Assembly: GCA_016209995.1 (NCBI GenBank)
Contig: JACQVC010000113.1
Location: forward strand, 1 to 6,040
DNA from: Gemmatimonadota bacterium
GTDB lineage: Bacteria; Gemmatimonadota; Gemmatimonadetes; Longimicrobiales; Gaopeijiaceae
Direction of reading: 5' to 3'
Length of the DNA: 6,040 nt
Under the pieces are notes generated by a model that worked only from the letters and a program-made list of their open reading frames with translations, had not been told where the DNA came from and did not search any database. A program made the translations under genes and the position numbers. Below, one piece after another: positions 5,027-6,040 of this stretch (position 1 is its first letter; every line of letters starts with the position of its first letter).

Positions 5027-6040
5027 GTCGGATCCGCCGCCCCGGGCCTTGCGCCCAGCGCCTCCGCCTGCCTGCGGGCGCGGCCGGCGCCCTCGGCATC
5101 CCCCAGGGCGTCCCGATACTCGGCCAGGCGCAGCCATTCGGCGGCAACCCTGCCGTCGAGGGCGACCGCAGTCTCCTGCGCGCGCACAGCGGCCGCGAAG
5201 TCTTCAGCCGTAGCGTGAGCCACCCCGAGCGCGCTCCACAGCTCGCTGGTGCGGCGGGCGCGGGCGAGCCCGGTCAGCGCGGTCTCGACGCCGGCCTCGA
5301 GCTGCCCTCGCCGAACCAGCTGGATGGACAGCGTGCGGTAGGCTCGCGCCAGCTCGGGCCGCACCGCGATCGCGTGGCGCAGCAGCGCCTCCGACTCCTG
5401 CCAGCGCGCATTCTGTCCCAGAAACCGCCCCGCATCCACGAGCAGTCCATAGTCATCGGGTGCCAGATCGAGCGCCTCGCGGAAGGCGCGCCAGGCCAGG
5501 TCCGGGCGGCCCTGCACCTCCAGGCTGCCAGCCAGCGCCCAGAGCGCCCGATAGGATTCCGGGTGGTCTTCGATGAGAGTCGCGTACATCGCGTCCGTAT
5601 CGCGCCACACGGGGTTGCGCGTAACCGTGCGAGCGAGAAACGCGAGCGCGATCAAGCAGGCTGTAGCCAGAACGACGCGGATGCGATGCGGGGGGACCGC
5701 ACGCAGCGCATCCGGAACCAGAGCGATCACGAACGCGACGCCCAGCGACGGCAGATAGAGCGTCCGCTCGGCGAGGAGGATGCCGACGGGCACCACGAGA
5801 TTCGAGACGGGGAAGATGGTCAGGAGAAACCAGGCGATGCCCAGGGATACGAGGGGCGCGCTCCGGCGCAGGGCGAGGACCGCGACTACCAGCCCGAACA
5901 GCACCGCGGTACCCAGGGCGGCACCGGGGAACGAGCGCACTGGATGCAGCACGGCCGGTGAGTAATCCGATGACAGGTCGAGCGGGAACAGGAGCAGCCG
6001 CAGGTAGTGCGTCCACACGGCCAGCGCCGTGAGCACGCGC
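5023..6040 (-). CDS. TMTC-like membrane/TPR protein, partial (N-terminus outside window)
   Basis: The visible C-terminal part is about 338 residues and aligns along its length with the downstream neighbour. It begins inside the conserved segment VWTHYLRLLLFPLDLSSDY, the counterpart of VWPQYVRLLFFPADLSADY. A GTG at 6036-6034 therefore cannot be the true start, and roughly half the gene lies beyond 6040. Further shared motifs are WFLLTIFPVSN, LLAERTLYLPSLG, TRNPVW-DT and HPES. About 180 residues of TPR-like helical pairs follow, with typical A/L/Y spacing (for example WRAFREALDLAPDDYGLLVDAG). The hydrophobic segments (about 41-56, 64-78 and 117-135 of the visible part) are membrane helices. It ends in TGA overlapping the next gene's GTG. 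The pair looks like an old tandem duplication, since the proteins have diverged considerably. Function is inferred as for the neighbour, and the catalytic N-terminal loop cannot be seen. Confidence 0.85.
   Translation of the reverse strand, partial: RVLTALAVWTHYLRLLLFPLDLSSDYSPAVLHPVRSFPGAALGTAVLFGLVVAVLALRRSAPLVSLGIAWFLLTIFPVSNLVVPVGILLAERTLYLPSLGVAFVIALVPDALRAVPPHRIRVVLATACLIALAFLARTVTRNPVWRDTDAMYATLIEDHPESYRALWALAGSLEVQGRPDLAWRAFREALDLAPDDYGLLVDAGRFLGQNARWQESEALLRHAIAVRPELARAYRTLSIQLVRRGQLEAGVETALTGLARARRTSELWSALGVAHATAEDFAAAVRAQETAVALDGRVAAEWLRLAEYRDALGDAEGAGRARRQAEALGARPGAADPT

Noticed and set aside
5027..5137. Upstream ATG at 5137 as the start of the second TMTC-like gene
   Set aside because: It would add 37 Gly/Arg-rich residues overlapping conserved coding sequence of the upstream gene. 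The GTG at 5026 gives a standard GTGA overlap and a sensible N-terminus.
4010..5218. Long plus-strand open frame of about 400 codons
   Set aside because: It lies opposite the TMTC-like genes, and its translation is Arg/Glu/Gly/Gln-rich low-complexity sequence typical of the antisense of GC-rich codons. The minus strand carries recognisable family motifs.
6034..6036. GTG as the start of the upstream TMTC-like gene
   Set aside because: It falls inside a segment that aligns with the middle of the paralogue, so the true start must lie outside the window.

Overview
This is a GC-rich bacterial window in which every convincing gene lies on the minus strand, so transcription runs from high to low coordinates. 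It holds six protein genes. In transcription order they are: two tandem, paralogous TMTC-like membrane proteins with TPR tails (5023-6040, 5'-truncated by the window edge, and 3110-5026); two small type IV prepilins (2463-2870 and 1956-2345); a membrane histidine kinase (470-1801); and the N-terminal part of an NtrC-type sigma-54-activating response regulator (1-473, cut by the other window edge). The GC-rich codon use, the short pilins with a C-terminal cysteine pair, the TMTC-like proteins and the NtrC-class regulation suggest an environmental Gram-negative-type bacterium. Gemmatimonadota, Acidobacteriota or a deltaproteobacterial-type lineage would fit, but the window contains no marker gene that settles this.

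Region by region. Positions 3110-6040 hold the two TMTC-like genes, joined by a 4-bp GTGA start/stop overlap. Positions 2871-3109 are an intergenic control region. It contains a well-formed sigma-54 promoter (2975-2990), a 10-bp palindrome upstream of it, and a leader with two consecutive hairpins, the larger a perfect 12-bp stem. The first pilin follows, with a strong Shine-Dalgarno that selects an internal ATG pair. Two more hairpins then fill the gap before the second pilin. Positions 1802-1955 form a second control region. It contains another GG-N10-GC sigma-54-like element (1887-1902) and degenerate 8-bp repeats arranged as two oppositely oriented short arrays. The kinase and regulator are coupled by an ATGA overlap.

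Working model (inference): the kinase/regulator pair is PilS/PilR-like. It switches on the pilin genes through sigma-54 and probably controls its own transcription through the second sigma-54-like element. The kinase has almost no extracytoplasmic loop, which fits sensing inside the membrane, where unassembled pilin accumulates. The neighbouring TMTC-like proteins belong to a GT-C family related to protein O-mannosyltransferases, and the pilins are Ser/Thr-rich, so pilin O-glycosylation is a plausible but untested link. No RNA genes, CRISPR arrays, insertion sequences or attachment sites were seen.
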